The notes under the pieces are model-generated. The model was not told the DNA's origin. It was given only the letters and a program-made list of their open reading frames with translations, and did no database searches. Both the position numbers and the translations under genes were made by a program. From Pseudomonas congelans (GTDB lineage: Bacteria > Pseudomonadota > Gammaproteobacteria > Pseudomonadales > Pseudomonadaceae), in assembly GCF_900103225.1 (NCBI RefSeq), contig NZ_FNJH01000003.1:446471-510470 (forward strand): 64,000 nucleotides of DNA, in the 5' to 3' direction. Position 1 is the first letter of the stretch; every line of letters starts with the position of its first letter. Of this stretch, positions 46,401-56,828 are shown in pieces.

Positions 46401-47537
46401 ATGGCAGAAAACGAGAATGGCCAGGACAAGACAGAAGACCCCACGGAAAAAAAGGTCAAGGACGCACGGGCTGACGGCCAGATCGCGCGCTCCAAGGAGC
46501 TGACTACGTTGGTGGTGATGCTGATGGGGGCGGGCGGGTTACTGATGTTTGGCTCTGATATCGCCCTGATGATGTCCGAGCTGATGCGTGACAATTTCAC
46601 GATATCCCGTGAAACCCTGATGGATCAGTCCTACATGGGTAAGGCGCTGCTCAGTTCCGGTATGCACGCGCTGATAGTGGTCCTGCCGTTCCTGATCGCC
46701 ATGCTGGTTGCCGCACTGGTGGGGCCGATCATGCTCGGTGGCTGGCTGTTCGCAACCAAATCGTTGATGCCCAAGTTCAGCCGCATGAACCCGGCAGCAG
46801 GGCTCAAACGCATGTTCTCGCCGCATGCGCTGGTTGAGTTGCTCAAGTCCTTCGGAAAATTCCTGATCATTCTGGCAGTGGCGCTGGTGGTTCTGAACAA
46901 TGAGCGCAAGGACCTGGTCGCGATTGCTCACGAGCCGCTCGAACAGGCCATGATCCACAGCCTGATGGTGGTGGGCTGGAGCAGCTTCTGGATGGCGTGT
47001 GGCCTGATATTCATCGCGGCGGCGGATGTGCCGTTCGTGTTGTATGAAGCGCACAAGAAGCTGCTGATGACCAAGCAGGAAGTGCGCGACGAGCACAAGA
47101 ACAGCGAGGGCAGCCCGGAGATCAAGCAGCGCATTCGCCAGTTGCAGCGTGAAATGTCCCAGCGGCGCATGATGGCCTCGGTTCCCGAGGCCGACGTGAT
47201 CATCACCAACCCGACCCACTTCGCCGTTGCCCTCAAATACGATCCCGAGCAAGGCGGGGCGCCGATGCTGCTGGCCAAGGGCACTGATCTGGTCGCGCTG
47301 AAAATTCGCGAAATCGGCGCGCATAACGAAATCCTGATTCTGGAGTCCGCAGCACTGGCGCGCTCTATCTACTACAGTACCGAGCTTGATCAGGAAATCC
47401 CCGCCGGCCTGTATCTGGCAGTTGCCCAGGTGCTGGCCTACGTCTACCAGATCCGCCAGTTCCGCGCCGGTCAGGGCAAGCGCCCCGACCCTCTGGGCGA
47501 CATCAAGATCCCTCCCGACCTGCAGCGCGATGCGTAG
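46401..47537 (+). CDS. flhB: Flagellar export switch protein FlhB
   Basis: Export-gate protein that changes substrate specificity after hook completion. The 378-residue protein has a hydrophilic start (NGQDKTEDPTEKKVKDARAD), four membrane helices and a cytosolic domain with the autocleavage site NPTH at 270-273. It is followed by an intergenic repeat that may help end transcription. Confidence 0.97.
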   Translation: MAENENGQDKTEDPTEKKVKDARADGQIARSKELTTLVVMLMGAGGLLMFGSDIALMMSELMRDNFTISRETLMDQSYMGKALLSSGMHALIVVLPFLIAMLVAALVGPIMLGGWLFATKSLMPKFSRMNPAAGLKRMFSPHALVELLKSFGKFLIILAVALVVLNNERKDLVAIAHEPLEQAMIHSLMVVGWSSFWMACGLIFIAAADVPFVLYEAHKKLLMTKQEVRDEHKNSEGSPEIKQRIRQLQREMSQRRMMASVPEADVIITNPTHFAVALKYDPEQGGAPMLLAKGTDLVALKIREIGAHNEILILESAALARSIYYSTELDQEIPAGLYLAVAQVLAYVYQIRQFRAGQGKRPDPLGDIKIPPDLQRDA

Positions 47538-47570
47538 CCCGCTCCTGGATGTGTGGTGCGGCGCAGATTT

Positions 47571-47692
47571 GTGACGCAGAGCATCACCTACGGCATGCCC
47601 ACGCTGGAGCGTGAGGAACCAGATGTTCCTGAAGACACCTATCGTGCCCATGCTCCGCGTGGGCGCGCCGTTCCGGACGCTCCGCGTCCGCT
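47571..47692. repeat. Dispersed intergenic repeat, short copy B
   Basis: This contains three hairpins of the same type as copies A and C: GTGACGCAGAGCATCAC (47571-47587), GCCCATGCTCCGCGTGGGC (47646-47664) and CGGACGCTCCGCGTCCG (47674-47690). The TTTCGCCCCTCGGCGA part is absent. Confidence 0.75.
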
Positions 47693-47791
47693 TTTGCTCA
47701 GGTAAACGAGCAGATTTCTGACTGTGCTCAGCACACCGGTTTTACGTTACCTCCGTCTCTAAAGCCTTGCCGCCACTGGCTTTGTAAAAGT

Positions 47792-47807
47792 TGGACAGCT
47801 TTTTGCA
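47792..47807 (+). promoter_or_regulatory. Sigma-54 promoter of flhA-flhF-fleN-fliA
   Basis: TGGACA-N5-TTGCA keeps the invariant GG and GC with correct spacing, 63 bases before flhA. Confidence 0.8.
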
Positions 47808-47870
47808 ACAGGGTCGTTACAGGTCGCCATCGGCGTCAATGTTTTGATCTAGTGCGCAGGTAACGAATCA

Positions 47871-50000
47871 GTGGATCGCTCTCAATTACTCAGTAGCGCA
47901 CGCAGCAATATCACCGGCCTCGGCCGTGGTCAGTTGGGCGTTCCGTTGTTGTTGCTGGTCATGATGGCAATGATGATGTTGCCTATGCCGCCGTTCCTGC
48001 TGGACGTGTTCTTCACGTTCAACATCGCACTGTCCATCGTCGTGCTGCTGGTGTGCGTGTACGCCCTGCGGCCGCTGGACTTCTCGGTATTTCCGACCAT
48101 TCTGCTGGTAGCCACGTTGCTGCGTCTGGCGCTGAACGTCGCTTCCACGCGGGTGGTCATGCTTCACGGTCAGGACGGCCACGCCGCTGCAGGCAAGGTG
48201 ATTCAGGCCTTCGGTGAAGTGGTGATCGGTGGTAACTACGTTGTCGGTATCGTGGTGTTCGCGATTCTGATGATCATCAACTTCGTGGTAATCACCAAGG
48301 GTGCCGGCCGTATTTCCGAGGTGAGCGCGCGCTTCACCCTCGACGCAATGCCCGGCAAACAGATGGCAATCGACGCCGACCTCAACGCCGGCCTCATCGA
48401 TCAGCCGGAAGCCAAGCGCCGCCGTGCCGAAGTCGCCCAGGAAGCCGAGTTCTACGGTTCCATGGACGGTGCCAGTAAATTCGTGCGCGGCGATGCGATT
48501 GCCGGTCTGCTGATTCTGTTCATCAACCTGATTGGCGGCATGCTGGTCGGTATCCTGCAACACAACATGACTTTCGCCGACGCAGGCCGCGTTTACACCC
48601 TGCTGACCATTGGTGACGGTTTGGTGGCGCAATTGCCATCACTGCTGTTGTCCACCGCCGCAGCGATCATGGTGACCCGTGCTTCCGGTTCGGAAGAGAT
48701 GGGCAAACTGATCAATCGTCAAATGTTCGCTTCGCCCAAGGCGCTGGCGGTTTCGGCCGCGATCATGATCGTGATGGGACTGGTGCCGGGCATGCCGCAC
48801 TTCTCCTTCATCAGCCTCGGCCTGGTGGCTGCAGGCGGCGCTTATATGCTCTGGAAGAAAGAAAACCAGGTGAAAGTCCAGGCGCTGGCCGAAGTGCAGC
48901 GTCAACAGGACCTGCTGCCTTCGCCGACCCGCGCTCAGGACTCCAAGGAGTTGGGTTGGGATGACGTGACGCCCATCGATATCATCGGCCTGGAAGTGGG
49001 TTATCGCCTGATTCCGCTGGTGGATCGCAATCAGGGAGGGCAGTTGCTGGCGCGTATCAAGGGTGTGCGCAAGAAGCTCTCGCAAGAACTCGGCTTCCTG
49101 ATGCCCACTGTGCACATTCGCGACAACCTCGATCTGGCACCCAGCGCCTACCGTCTGACGCTGATGGGCGTGATTCTGGCCGAGGCCGAGATCTACCCGG
49201 ATCGCGAACTGGCGATCAACCCCGGTCAGGTGTTCGGTACCCTGAATGGCATCACCGCCAGAGACCCGGCGTTTGGTCTGGAAGCCGTATGGATCGAAAT
49301 CAGCCAGCGCAGTCAGGCGCAGTCGCTGGGTTACACCGTGGTCGATGCCAGTACCGTAGTGGCAACCCACTTGAACCAGATTCTCTACAAGCATTCGCAT
49401 GAGCTGATTGGTCATGAGGAAGTCCAGCAATTGATGCAATTGCTGGCCAAAAGCTCGCCCAAGCTGGCTGAAGAGCTGGTACCTGGCGTGCTGTCGCTGT
49501 CCTCTCTGCTCAACGTGCTGCAGGCGCTGCTGGCTGAGCACGTACCTGTGCGGGATATTCGCAGCATTGCAGAGGCTATCGCCAACAACGTCGGGAAGAG
49601 TCAAGATACCGCCGCTTTGGTGGCCGCAGTGCGAGTGGGTCTGAGCCGCGCAATCGTCCAAAGCATTGTAGGCGTTGAGCCGGAGCTGCCTGTTATCACT
49701 CTGGAGCCAAGGTTGGAACAGATATTGCTCAATAGTTTGCAGAAGGCTGGTCAGGGTCAGGAAGAAGGCGTTCTTCTTGAGCCAAGCATGGCTGAGAAGC
49801 TCCAGCGTTCGTTGATTGAGGCCGCCCAGCGTCAGGAGATGCAAGGGATGCCGGTAATTCTTCTGGTAGCAGGGCCTGTCCGGGCCATGCTGTCACGATT
49901 TGGACGATTGGCTGTACCGAACATGCATGTTCTGGCGTATCAGGAAATTCCGGACAACAAGCAAGTAACCATCGTAGCGACTGTCGGGCCGAACGGCTGA
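47871..50000 (+). CDS. flhA: Flagellar export protein FlhA
   Basis: Largest export-gate component; its cytosolic ring receives chaperone-substrate complexes. The 709-residue protein has about eight membrane helices in the first 340 residues, with the FHIPEP-family signature FTLDAMPGKQMAIDADLNAG, and a cytosolic domain after that. It starts with GTG at 47871. flhF follows after 11 bases. Confidence 0.97.
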   Translation: MDRSQLLSSARSNITGLGRGQLGVPLLLLVMMAMMMLPMPPFLLDVFFTFNIALSIVVLLVCVYALRPLDFSVFPTILLVATLLRLALNVASTRVVMLHGQDGHAAAGKVIQAFGEVVIGGNYVVGIVVFAILMIINFVVITKGAGRISEVSARFTLDAMPGKQMAIDADLNAGLIDQPEAKRRRAEVAQEAEFYGSMDGASKFVRGDAIAGLLILFINLIGGMLVGILQHNMTFADAGRVYTLLTIGDGLVAQLPSLLLSTAAAIMVTRASGSEEMGKLINRQMFASPKALAVSAAIMIVMGLVPGMPHFSFISLGLVAAGGAYMLWKKENQVKVQALAEVQRQQDLLPSPTRAQDSKELGWDDVTPIDIIGLEVGYRLIPLVDRNQGGQLLARIKGVRKKLSQELGFLMPTVHIRDNLDLAPSAYRLTLMGVILAEAEIYPDRELAINPGQVFGTLNGITARDPAFGLEAVWIEISQRSQAQSLGYTVVDASTVVATHLNQILYKHSHELIGHEEVQQLMQLLAKSSPKLAEELVPGVLSLSSLLNVLQALLAEHVPVRDIRSIAEAIANNVGKSQDTAALVAAVRVGLSRAIVQSIVGVEPELPVITLEPRLEQILLNSLQKAGQGQEEGVLLEPSMAEKLQRSLIEAAQRQEMQGMPVILLVAGPVRAMLSRFGRLAVPNMHVLAYQEIPDNKQVTIVATVGPNG

Positions 50001-50011
50001 GGTAGTGAGTC

Positions 50012-51340
50012 ATGCAAGTTAAGCGATTTTTCGCCGCCGATATGCGTCAAGCCATGAAGCTGGTTCGTGATGAGCTGGGCGCGGAAGCGGCCATCATCGG
50101 TAACCGGCGCATTGCTGGTGGCGTAGAGCTGACTGCTGCTCTGGATTACAAGCTGTCCGCCCTGGCACCGCGTGTGCCGAACATGGAACTGGAAGACGAG
50201 CTGCGCAAGACCCAGTCGCGCATCGTCTCCGCCCAGGCCGAATTGAACAATCGCAGCGACAGCGACGCATCGATCAACCTGCAGCTGTTTTCCGGCAAGC
50301 CGGTCAACCCTGCCGATACGCACATCGAACCGACACTCGAAGAGCCGCCGCGTCCATTTGCTTACGCACCGCCGCAGGCCGCCGAGCCTGCCGTTGGCCA
50401 GCGCGCCTATGACTCGATGCGCTCCGAATTGAATGGCCTGCGTGAGCTGCTGGAAGTCCAGCTCGGCTCGCTGGCGTGGAACCAGTTGCAGGGCACTCGT
50501 CCGCAGCAGGCCAACCTGTGGCGTCGTCTGCAGCGTGTCGGCCTGTCCGGCCCGCTGTCACGCGACTTGTTGTCGATGATTCCGGAGATTGACGAGCCTC
50601 GTCAGGCCTGGCGCATGCTGCTGGCGCACTTGGCACGCATGATCGCCGTACCGGAAGTCGAGCCGCTGGAAGAGGGCGGTGTGATTGCGATGGTCGGTCC
50701 TGCCGGCATGGGCAAGACCACCACCCTGGCCAAACTGGCAGCACGTTACGTGTTGAAGTACGGTCCGCAGAATATCGCACTGGTCAGCATGGACAGTTTC
50801 CGTATCGGCGCGCAGGAGCAGCTCAAGACCCTTGGGCGCATCCTCAACGTGCCGGTCACCCATGTCGATCCCGGCCAGTCTCTGGTTCAGGCGCTGGAAC
50901 CGCTGCTGCGCAAGCGCGTGGTGCTGATTGATACCGCCGGGCTGCAGGCCAGTGATCCTGCGCTGCGCATGCAGCTGGAAAGCCTCGCCGGTCGCGGCAT
51001 CAAGTCGCGCAACTATCTGGTACTGGCAACCACCAGCCAGAAGCAGGTGCTGACGGCCGCGTATCACAGTTACAAACGTTGTGGCCTGGCCGGATGCATT
51101 CTGACCAAGCTTGATGAAACTGCCAGCCTCGGTGAAGTCCTGAGCCTGGCGATCAGTCACGAACTACCTGTGGCCTACCTCACGGACGGACCACGCATTC
51201 CTGATGACCTGCATACTCCGCGTCGTCATCAGTTGGTAAGCCGCGCTGTGAGTGTGCAGATGCAGGACGAGCCTAGCGAAGAAGTAATGGCTGATATGTT
51301 TGCTGACCTCTATCACACCCCTGGCAAGAGAGTGGGTTAA
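50012..51340 (+). CDS. flhF: Flagellar placement GTPase FlhF
   Basis: SRP-type GTPase that places the flagellum at the cell pole. The 442-residue protein has the basic N-terminus (MQVKRFFAADMRQAMKLVRD), a less conserved middle, the helical N domain and the G domain with P loop GPAGMGKT (229-236), then IDTAGLQASD and TKLDETASLG. It works together with FleN, encoded next. Confidence 0.97.
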   Translation: MQVKRFFAADMRQAMKLVRDELGAEAAIIGNRRIAGGVELTAALDYKLSALAPRVPNMELEDELRKTQSRIVSAQAELNNRSDSDASINLQLFSGKPVNPADTHIEPTLEEPPRPFAYAPPQAAEPAVGQRAYDSMRSELNGLRELLEVQLGSLAWNQLQGTRPQQANLWRRLQRVGLSGPLSRDLLSMIPEIDEPRQAWRMLLAHLARMIAVPEVEPLEEGGVIAMVGPAGMGKTTTLAKLAARYVLKYGPQNIALVSMDSFRIGAQEQLKTLGRILNVPVTHVDPGQSLVQALEPLLRKRVVLIDTAGLQASDPALRMQLESLAGRGIKSRNYLVLATTSQKQVLTAAYHSYKRCGLAGCILTKLDETASLGEVLSLAISHELPVAYLTDGPRIPDDLHTPRRHQLVSRAVSVQMQDEPSEEVMADMFADLYHTPGKRVG

Positions 51341-51455
51341 GTGATGGATATTATTGGAATGTCCCTGCGTCAACGGTCTGCCATGCAGTGTTCATTTGCG
51401 CATGTGCAGCCCTCGATGTGGTTTCGGTCTACGCAAGACAAGGTAAAGAAATAAC

Positions 51456-52289
51456 ATGGGCAGCATGCATCCCGTACAGGTTATCGCTGTGACCGGTGGC
51501 AAAGGTGGCGTCGGTAAGACTAACGTGTCAGTGAACCTTTCACTGGCCCTCGCCGAGCTTGGCCGTCGCGTCATGCTGCTGGACGCCGATCTGGGTCTGG
51601 CCAATGTCGACGTGCTGCTTGGGCTGACGCCCAAACGCACACTTGCCGATGTCATCGAGGGGCGTTGTGAGTTGCGCGACGTGCTACTGCAGGGGCCGGG
51701 CGGGGTTCGAATCGTCCCCGCTGCTTCCGGCACCCAGAGCATGGTGCATCTTTCGCCCGCCCAGCATGCCGGCCTGATCCAGGCGTTCAGCGAGATTGGC
51801 GACAACCTCGATGTGCTGGTGATCGATACGGCCGCCGGTATCGGCGAGTCGGTGGTCAGCTTCGTGCGCGCCGCTCAGGAAGTGCTGCTGGTAGTGTGCG
51901 ACGAGCCCACGTCGATCACCGATGCCTACGCCCTGATCAAACTGCTCAATCGCGACTACGGCATGAACCGCTTCCGGGTGCTGGCCAACATGGCACAGAG
52001 CCCGCAGGAAGGGCGCAACCTGTTCGCCAAACTGACCAAAGTGACGGATCGTTTTCTCGATGTTGCGCTGCAGTATGTAGGTGCCGTGCCGTACGACGAA
52101 TGCGTACGCAAGGCGGTACAGAAACAGCGCGCCGTTTACGAAGCATTCCCGCGTTCCAAATGTGCACTGGCCTTCAAGGCCATTGCCCAGAAGGTTGATA
52201 CCTGGCCGTTGCCAGCCAACCCGCGGGGTCATCTCGAGTTCTTCGTTGAGCGACTCGTTCACCAGACCAGTGCAGGGCCTGTGCAATGA
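51456..52289 (+). CDS. fleN: Flagellar number regulator FleN (FlhG)
   Basis: MinD/ParA-type ATPase that limits flagellar number by restraining FleQ. The 277-residue protein has the deviant Walker A GGKGGVGKT (14-22), DADLGLANVDVLLGL, and VIDTAAGIGESVVSF. The C-terminal region should hold the membrane-binding helix. It lies 115 bases after flhF with no clear promoter between, and its end overlaps fliA by four bases (ATGA). Confidence 0.96.
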   Translation: MGSMHPVQVIAVTGGKGGVGKTNVSVNLSLALAELGRRVMLLDADLGLANVDVLLGLTPKRTLADVIEGRCELRDVLLQGPGGVRIVPAASGTQSMVHLSPAQHAGLIQAFSEIGDNLDVLVIDTAAGIGESVVSFVRAAQEVLLVVCDEPTSITDAYALIKLLNRDYGMNRFRVLANMAQSPQEGRNLFAKLTKVTDRFLDVALQYVGAVPYDECVRKAVQKQRAVYEAFPRSKCALAFKAIAQKVDTWPLPANPRGHLEFFVERLVHQTSAGPVQ

Positions 52290-53026
52290 CTGCGAGCGGC
52301 TACCAGATGTACAGCAAGGCGTCCCGTAATTCGCAATACGAGTTGATCGAGCGCTATGCGCCTTTGGTCAAGCGTATCGCTTATCATCTGCTGGCGCGCC
52401 TGCCGGCCAGCGTACAGGTCGAGGATCTGATCCAGGCCGGTATGATCGGCCTGCTTGAAGTCTCCACCAAGTATGATTCCACCAAGGGTGCGAGTTTCGA
52501 GACCTATGCCGGTATTCGCATCCGTGGTGCGATGCTCGATGAAGTGCGCAAGGGTGACTGGGCGCCACGCTCGGTACACCGTAATACGCGCATGGTCAGT
52601 GACGCAATTCGGGCAATTGAAGCTAAAACCGGCCGTGACGCTAAAGATCACGAGGTTGCGGCCGAACTCCAGTTGAGTCTCGATGATTACTACGGGATTT
52701 TGAATGACACCTTGGGCAGCCGCCTCTTCAGTTTCGACGACCTGCTGCAGGACGGCGATCATGAAGGGCTGCACGAGGATGGCGCAAGCGGTTCGCTTGA
52801 GCCGTCGCGCGACCTGGAAGACGAGCGCTTCCAGGCTGCGTTGGCCGATGCAATTGCCAATCTGCCAGAGCGCGAGCGTCTGGTGTTGGCGCTGTACTAC
52901 GACGAAGAGCTGAACCTCAAGGAAATCGGAGAGGTTCTTGGGGTCAGCGAATCTCGGGTCAGTCAGTTACACAGCCAGTGCGCAGCTCGTTTGCGAGGGC
53001 GTTTGGGGGAGTGGCGAGCGCGTTGA
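52286..53026 (+). CDS. fliA: Flagellar sigma factor FliA (sigma-28)
   Basis: RNA polymerase sigma factor for class IV genes (fliC, chemotaxis). The 246-residue protein has region 2 (QVEDLIQAGMIGLLEV, ASFETYAGIRIRGAMLDEVR), region 3 and the region 4 helix-turn-helix (NLKEIGEVLGVSESRVSQLH). Its anti-sigma factor FlgM is outside the window. ATG overlaps the fleN stop. The 244-base gap that follows has no clear terminator or promoter. Confidence 0.97.
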   Translation: MTASGYQMYSKASRNSQYELIERYAPLVKRIAYHLLARLPASVQVEDLIQAGMIGLLEVSTKYDSTKGASFETYAGIRIRGAMLDEVRKGDWAPRSVHRNTRMVSDAIRAIEAKTGRDAKDHEVAAELQLSLDDYYGILNDTLGSRLFSFDDLLQDGDHEGLHEDGASGSLEPSRDLEDERFQAALADAIANLPERERLVLALYYDEELNLKEIGEVLGVSESRVSQLHSQCAARLRGRLGEWRAR

Positions 53027-53270
53027 CAGGCAAGGTGCGGTCTATGGCCGCGCGTTGACTGCAAGCCGGCTGTGCAGAGCGTTACGTGGTAACAGGATGG
53101 ACCCGTCGGAAGCCTGTCAGGCATTGCCTTGATGGGCTTGTTTCTCAGGTCCTTGCCTGTTGTTGTGCCAAGCCCGTCGTCGTTTCGTACAGCCGGGGGT
53201 GTGCTGTGCCAGTATTGAGTGAACAGCGTGTTCAGGTGCTGAACGCGTTAAAGACTGCTTGGAGGTCGAA

Positions 53271-53657
53271 TTGGACAAGAACATGAAAATCCTCATCGTT
53301 GATGACTTCTCAACGATGCGGCGGATCATCAAGAACCTTTTGCGTGATCTGGGGTTTACCAACACATCGGAAGCGGATGATGGTCTGACCGCATTGCCGA
53401 TGCTGCAGAGCGGTGCCTTTGACTTTCTGGTGACGGATTGGAACATGCCTGGCATGTCCGGTATCGATCTGCTGCGCGAAGTCCGCAAGGACGAACGCCT
53501 CAAGAGCCTTCCCGTGCTGATGGTCACTGCCGAAGCCAAGCGTGAGCAGATCATTGAAGCTGCCCAGGCCGGGGTGAACGGTTATGTAGTCAAGCCATTC
53601 ACCGCCCAAGCCCTGAAAGACAAGATCGACAAGATCTTTGAACGCGTCAATAGCTGA
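53271..53657 (+). CDS. cheY: Chemotaxis response regulator CheY
   Basis: Single-domain receiver that, when phosphorylated by CheA, binds FliM and changes rotation. The start is decided by the GGAGG site at 53261-53265, which fits the TTG at 53271 ([13 protein letters not shown], 128 residues); the ATG at 53283 would lie 17 bases away, though it gives the length usual in relatives. Phospho-acceptor is Asp56 (LVTDWNMPG, Asp52 from the ATG), with conserved Thr (MVTAEAKRE) and Lys (VVKPF). Confidence 0.95.
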   Translation: MDKNMKILIVDDFSTMRRIIKNLLRDLGFTNTSEADDGLTALPMLQSGAFDFLVTDWNMPGMSGIDLLREVRKDERLKSLPVLMVTAEAKREQIIEAAQAGVNGYVVKPFTAQALKDKIDKIFERVNS

Positions 53658-53676
53658 TGCAAGCCGCGAGGGCGCT

Positions 53677-54462
53677 ATGGATAACAATGATTCGATGGCC
53701 GACTTTGAGTCGACCTTAAAGAGACACGCGCAGGAACTTGTCACCAGCCTTGAAAAAGGTCGTTTCGGCGACGCTGTGCAACTGATCCACGAACTCAACC
53801 AGACACGCGACCGCGGCCTTTATCAGGAAGTGGGCAAGCTGACTCGTGAGCTGCACAGTGCAATCGTGAACTTTCACATTGATCCGCACATGCCTCAGGC
53901 CGAGGAGGTGTCGCAGATCACGGATGCTACCGAACGTCTGTCGTATGTGGTGAGGCTGACCGAGAATGCGGCCAACCGCACCATGGACCTGGTGGAGGAA
54001 AGCACGCCGGTCATGAACGGCCTGAGTTCCGACGCCAAGGCGTTGAGCGACGACTGGGGACGTTTCATGCGCCGCGAAATCGGTGCCGAAGAGTTCCGCG
54101 AGCTGGCCAAGCGGGTCGATGGTTTTTTGACGCGTACCGAAAAGGAGACCCATCAGGTTTCCGCACATCTCAACGACATTCTGCTCGCCCAGGATTACCA
54201 GGACCTTACCGGTCAGGTCATCAAGCGCGTGACACAACTGGTCACCGAGGTCGAGAGCAATCTGCTCAAACTGGTGCTCATGGCCAGCCATGTCGATCGC
54301 TTCGCAGGCATCGAACATGACGAAGAATCCATCCTCGCTGAAAAAGATCCTAAAAAACATCTCGCTCAGGGTGAAGGTCCGCAGATTCATGCCGATAAAC
54401 GTGAAGACGTCGTATCCGGACAGGATGATGTAGACGATCTGCTATCGAGCCTCGGCTTCTAA
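53677..54462 (+). CDS. cheZ: CheY-P phosphatase CheZ
   Basis: Phosphatase that removes phosphate from CheY-P. The 261-residue protein forms a long helical hairpin. The catalytic region has DILLAQDYQDLTGQVIKRVT, with the essential Gln in QDLTGQ. The C-terminal CheY-binding peptide is DDVDDLLSSLGF. I start at the ATG of 53677 (MDNNDSMADFES), with GAGGG upstream; the in-frame ATG at 53638 lies inside cheY. Confidence 0.95.
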   Translation: MDNNDSMADFESTLKRHAQELVTSLEKGRFGDAVQLIHELNQTRDRGLYQEVGKLTRELHSAIVNFHIDPHMPQAEEVSQITDATERLSYVVRLTENAANRTMDLVEESTPVMNGLSSDAKALSDDWGRFMRREIGAEEFRELAKRVDGFLTRTEKETHQVSAHLNDILLAQDYQDLTGQVIKRVTQLVTEVESNLLKLVLMASHVDRFAGIEHDEESILAEKDPKKHLAQGEGPQIHADKREDVVSGQDDVDDLLSSLGF

Positions 54463-54495
54463 GGTCTGTTGACGGTTAATTTTAGGGAGCACCCC

Positions 54496-56778
54496 ATGAG
54501 CTTCGGCGCCGATGAAGAAATCCTTCAGGATTTTCTGGTAGAGGCCGGCGAAATTCTGGAGCAGTTGTCAGAGCAATTGGTCGAGCTGGAAAGCCGACCG
54601 GATGATGCTGATCTGCTCAATGCAATTTTTCGCGGTTTTCACACTGTAAAAGGGGGCGCCGGCTTCCTCCAGCTCCATGAGCTGGTGGAGTGCTGCCACA
54701 TCGCCGAAAACGTGTTCGACATCCTGCGCAAGGGTGAGCGTCGCGTTGATTCCGAACTGATGGACGTGGTCCTTGAAGCATTGGACACCGTCAACAGCAT
54801 GTTCGGTCAAGTACGTGAACGGACTGACGTGACTCCGGCGACGCCAGAACTGCTGGCCGCGCTGGCGCGTCTGGCCGAGCCACAATCCGCCGACGAGGTC
54901 GCGGCTCCCGAGCCAGAGCCCGAGCCAGAGCCCGAGCCGGTGGTTGAAGTCCAGGCTACTGCGGTTGCAGTGCCAGCGGCCGGCGACGAGATTACCGATG
55001 ATGAGTTCGAGCAACTGCTCGACTCGCTGCACGGCTCAAGTCCGGTGTCTGCCGCGCCAGCACCAGCGTCGGCACCAGCGGCCGCGCCGGCCGGTGATGA
55101 AATCACCGACCAGGAATTTGAATCCCTGCTTGATCAGTTGCATGGCAAGGGCAAGTTTGCGGCCGACGCTGCAACTGCTCCGGCCCCTGCACCTGTAGCG
55201 CAGGGCAGTGCAGCGCCTGCCGGTGACGAGATCACCGACGACGAATTCGAAGCGTTGCTCGATCAACTGCACGGCAAAGGCTCGTTTGATGCCGCAGTAG
55301 CTGCGCCTGTCGCTGCTGCCCCCGTAGCTGTTGCTGCCAAGGCGACCAGTGCTGCTGCTGCATCGGACGAAATCACCGATCACGAATTCGAAAGCCTGCT
55401 CGACGAGTTGCACGGCAAGGGCAAGTTCGAGCCTGAGGCGATTGTTGCCAAGGCGCCTGCTCCGGCGGCCGCAGCGGCTGCACCGGCACCTCCTGTTGCC
55501 AAGCCTGCTCCGGCGCCTGCTGCGAAAGCCGAACCGGCCAAACCCGCTGCGGCTCCAGCCCCGGCGCGCGCTCCTGTACCCAGCGGTGAAAAGCCGGTGG
55601 CGACAGAAGCCGAAACCACGGTTCGTGTCGATACCGCCCGACTGGACGAGATCATGAACATGGTCGGCGAGCTGGTGCTGGTACGTAACCGCCTGGTGCG
55701 GTTGGGTCTCAACAGCGGCGATGAAGCCATGTCCAAGGCCGTTTCCAACCTGGATGTGGTGACTGCCGATCTGCAGACTGCGGTGATGAAAACCCGCATG
55801 CAGCCGATCAAGAAAGTCTTCGGTCGCTTCCCGCGTCTGGTTCGTGACCTGGCTCGCCAGCTCAAGAAAGAGATCAACCTGGAGCTGGTCGGTGAAGAAA
55901 CCGATCTCGACAAGAACCTTGTAGAGGCGCTTGCCGATCCGCTGGTCCACTTGGTGCGTAACGCGGTCGACCACGGTATCGAAACGCCGGAAGAGCGCGA
56001 AGCCACGGGCAAGTCCCGCGGCGGTCGGGTGATCCTCTCGGCAGAGCAGGAAGGCGACCATATCCTGCTGTCGATTTCCGATGACGGCAAGGGCATGGAC
56101 CCTAATGTACTGCGCTCCATTGCTGTGAAACGCGGCGTCATGGACAAGGATGCAGCCGATCGGTTGAGTGACACCGATTGCTATAACCTGATCTTCGCGC
56201 CGGGCTTCTCGACCAAGACCGAGATTTCCGATGTGTCGGGTCGCGGTGTGGGCATGGACGTGGTCAAGACCAAGATCTCCCAGCTCAACGGCTCGATCAA
56301 CATCTACTCGACCAAGGGCCAGGGTTCGAAGATCGTCATCAAGGTGCCGTTGACCCTGGCGATCATGCCGACCCTGATGGTGATGCTGGGCAACCAGGCC
56401 TTCGCTTTCCCGCTGGTCAACGTCAACGAAATCTTCCACCTGAACCTGTCGACTACCAACGTGGTTGACGGCCAGGAAGTGGTGATCGTACGTGACAAGG
56501 CCTTGCCGCTGTTCTACCTCAAGCGCTGGCTGGTCAGTTCGGCGGCTCACGAGGAGCAGCGCGAAGGGCACGTGGTGATTCTCACGGTCGGCACCCAGCG
56601 CATCGGCTTTGTCGTCGATCAACTGGTCGGTCAGGAAGAAGTGGTCATCAAACCGCTGGGCAAGATGCTGCAAGGTACGCCGGGCATGTCGGGCGCCACC
56701 ATCACCGGTGACGGTCGCATCGCCTTGATTCTCGATGTACCCAGCATGCTCAAGCGTTACGCCGCACGGCGTATCTGA
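54496..56778 (+). CDS. cheA: Chemotaxis histidine kinase CheA
   Basis: Central kinase of the chemotaxis array. The 760-residue protein has the P1 Hpt domain with phospho-acceptor His49 ([12 protein letters not shown]). A long Ala/Pro/Glu-rich linker (about 130-375) follows, containing four acidic EFExLLDxLHG repeats. P3 dimerisation ([19 protein letters not shown]), P4 ATPase ([27 protein letters not shown]) and P5 CheW-like domain complete it. I do not see a folded P2 domain. The ATG at 54496 is preceded by GGGAG at correct distance. Confidence 0.96.
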   Translation: MSFGADEEILQDFLVEAGEILEQLSEQLVELESRPDDADLLNAIFRGFHTVKGGAGFLQLHELVECCHIAENVFDILRKGERRVDSELMDVVLEALDTVNSMFGQVRERTDVTPATPELLAALARLAEPQSADEVAAPEPEPEPEPEPVVEVQATAVAVPAAGDEITDDEFEQLLDSLHGSSPVSAAPAPASAPAAAPAGDEITDQEFESLLDQLHGKGKFAADAATAPAPAPVAQGSAAPAGDEITDDEFEALLDQLHGKGSFDAAVAAPVAAAPVAVAAKATSAAAASDEITDHEFESLLDELHGKGKFEPEAIVAKAPAPAAAAAAPAPPVAKPAPAPAAKAEPAKPAAAPAPARAPVPSGEKPVATEAETTVRVDTARLDEIMNMVGELVLVRNRLVRLGLNSGDEAMSKAVSNLDVVTADLQTAVMKTRMQPIKKVFGRFPRLVRDLARQLKKEINLELVGEETDLDKNLVEALADPLVHLVRNAVDHGIETPEEREATGKSRGGRVILSAEQEGDHILLSISDDGKGMDPNVLRSIAVKRGVMDKDAADRLSDTDCYNLIFAPGFSTKTEISDVSGRGVGMDVVKTKISQLNGSINIYSTKGQGSKIVIKVPLTLAIMPTLMVMLGNQAFAFPLVNVNEIFHLNLSTTNVVDGQEVVIVRDKALPLFYLKRWLVSSAAHEEQREGHVVILTVGTQRIGFVVDQLVGQEEVVIKPLGKMLQGTPGMSGATITGDGRIALILDVPSMLKRYAARRI
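54982..55430 (+). repeat. Four repeats coding for an acidic LLDxLHG motif in the CheA linker
   Basis: The motif DEIT-D-x-EFExLLDxLHG occurs at about 54982-55038, 55093-55149, 55222-55280 and 55363-55421 (residues about 163-311), separated by Ala/Pro-rich spacers of varying length. Confidence 0.85.
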
Positions 56779-56828
56779 ACCCGGGGTTGCGGGCAGCCTG
56801 GCTGCCTGCGGCACCTATTGGAGTGTTT

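Larger units (their letters stand above)
47538..47870. other. Intergenic region between flhB and flhA
   Basis: This 333-base gap contains repeat copy B (47571-47692), whose hairpins could terminate the fliL-flhB transcript, and the flhA sigma-54 promoter (47792-47807). I see no gene in it. Confidence 0.75.

Noticed and set aside
55036..56814. Antisense open frame opposite cheA (592 codons)
   Set aside because: It arises from the GC-rich codon bias of cheA; Arg/Ser/Gly-rich nonsense sequence with no recognisable domain.
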